Source of the DNA: Metalysinibacillus jejuensis
Lineage (GTDB): Bacteria; Bacillota; Bacilli; Bacillales_A; Planococcaceae
Direction of reading: 5' to 3'
Assembly: GCF_003057615.1 (NCBI RefSeq)
Contig: NZ_QAFW01000021.1
Coordinates: 1-41,489, forward strand
DNA length: 41,489 bases
Part shown: one piece after another, positions 40,837-41,489 of the stretch
Layout of the letters: each line of letters begins with the position of its first letter
Numbering within the stretch: position 1 is the stretch's first letter
Position numbers and translations under genes: made by a program
Notes under the pieces: model-generated
What the model saw: only the letters and a program-made list of their open reading frames with translations
Databases searched by the model: none
What the model was told of the DNA's origin: nothing

Positions 40837-41381
40837 TCTTTTTCAAGTATTTAGAAAGAAATTCTAGGTAACTATAGAATGTGTACATATTTCTGTTGGA
40901 TCCTTTATTATTATTTGAATAAAGCCGATTAAAACCTTTAATTAGTTCATCTTGATTAAAAGATTGTAAGAGCAAATAAATAATCCATAAATTTAGCTTC
41001 TTTCCATTTGAATTTTTTGTAGTTAATACAAAGTGTTTTGAAAACTTAGACTTAGTCATTAGTTGCATTATTGATGTAACCAACTTAGTACTTGTTTCTA
41101 CAGAGGGATGCCCTTTAAGTATATGTATATTTGGATTTGATATATCAATATTTTTTGTCTCTGAAAGGTTAGTATTTATAAAATAGACATTTTTAAAAGT
41201 AGCATTTAAGAAATCTGTACCTTTTAGATTAGTAGCATAAAAAATCACATTTTCAAAATATGCATTTTTAAACTTACTTTTTTTAAGATTAGTATTTATA
41301 AAGTCTACTCCAATAAATTTAGCATTTCTATAATTACATAAAGTTATATTGGAGGCTGTATATAGATGTAGTATAGATTTA
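40829..41381 (-). pseudogene. C-terminal part of a pentapeptide-repeat protein, cut by an IS
   Basis: The open frame runs from the insertion-sequence end at 41381 to TAA at 40829. The repeats are plain: SNITLCNYRNAKFIGVDFI, NTNLKKSKFKNAYFENVIF, YATNLKGTDFLNATFKNVYF, INTNLSETKNI, each with F or L at every fifth place. A non-repeat helical tail follows. The ATG at 41248 lies inside a repeat and is not a genuine start. The 5-prime end is missing because IS3 begins at 41382. The start may be the gene at 117-320. Confidence 0.7.
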
Positions 41382-41489
41382 TGGACACAACTTGGTTAAG
41401 TCAATACAATTGAATTAACGAAAGGTCGTGTCCGAAAAATGAATCAAAAACGTTATAACCAAGAATTTAAACAAACAGTCGTGGAACTA
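41382..41489 (+). mobile_element. Left end of an IS3-family element with orfA start (cut by window edge)
   Basis: It begins TGGACACAACTTGG, the inverted repeat of the terminus at 1-106. OrfA starts at ATG 41439 (MNQKRYNQEFKQTVVEL), the HTH start of IS3/IS150 orfA proteins, and runs off the window. Orientation (+) fits one element running across the junction if the molecule is circular. Confidence 0.7.

Overview
The window looks like most or all of a conjugative, low-GC plasmid of a Bacillales host (Bacillaceae or Planococcaceae type). The evidence is AT-rich DNA, AGGAGG-type ribosome sites with ATG/TTG/GTG starts, a Gram-positive pIP501/pSK41-style type IV secretion operon, a MOBQ relaxase with a RSF1010-like nick site, a primase-like replication protein, a ParA operon, and a DpnII-type restriction-modification locus. 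Both window edges lie in the two ends of an IS3-family element with matching inverted repeats, and the two halves of what may be one pentapeptide-repeat gene abut those ends. The simplest reading is a circular plasmid opened at an insertion sequence.

Layout. 1-2120: IS terminus, a small basic gene and a DUF4209 protein. 2610-3869: autoregulated-looking parA and a small partner. 4081-5760: an IS110-family element with a structured leader that may hold its bridge RNA. 5876-6397: an HTH regulator. 6789-13173: accessory, very AT-rich cargo, namely a class III nucleotide-cyclase-like protein and a two-gene unit of a ComEC-type metallo-beta-lactamase and a trypsin-like protease fused to a huge helical or degenerate-NTPase region, recalling the MBL plus protease-STAND organisation of type 1 AVAST antiphage systems. 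13227-16722: a decayed IS3 element disrupted by an IS21 element and an IS66 scrap. 16917-20575: a tyrosine recombinase and a DpnII-like locus in which the Dam-type methyltransferase and the DpnII-type nuclease are one reading frame. 20576-23500: degenerate small genes, a RadC-like gene, a hairpin-rich non-coding block and a membrane protein.

23500-35096 (minus strand) is the transfer operon, read right to left: VirB2-like, VirB3-like, TraD-like, VirB4, an EssB/YukC-like membrane protein, a lysozyme-like/NlpC-P60 wall hydrolase, VirB8-like, membrane anchor plus soluble coupling ATPase, VirB6-like, a lipoprotein, a small protein, an ArdC-like antirestriction protein and small unknowns. 35366-37958 holds the relaxase, oriT and two divergent small relaxosome-type genes. 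38006-40731 holds a small membrane protein, the replication gene, a probable antisense RNA over its leader, and a BsrE-like toxin peptide.

The most striking unannotated feature is a family of about fourteen 18-bp palindromes (consensus AAGTAGAAATTTCTACTT). They occur as pairs or triplets at an exact 23-bp pitch in four gaps of the transfer operon, and again in a cluster upstream of the replication gene. They point to one plasmid-wide DNA-binding regulator, or to iteron or centromere-like sites, linking replication with transfer. With the predicted nick direction, the replication, partition and cargo genes enter a recipient first and the transfer genes last.
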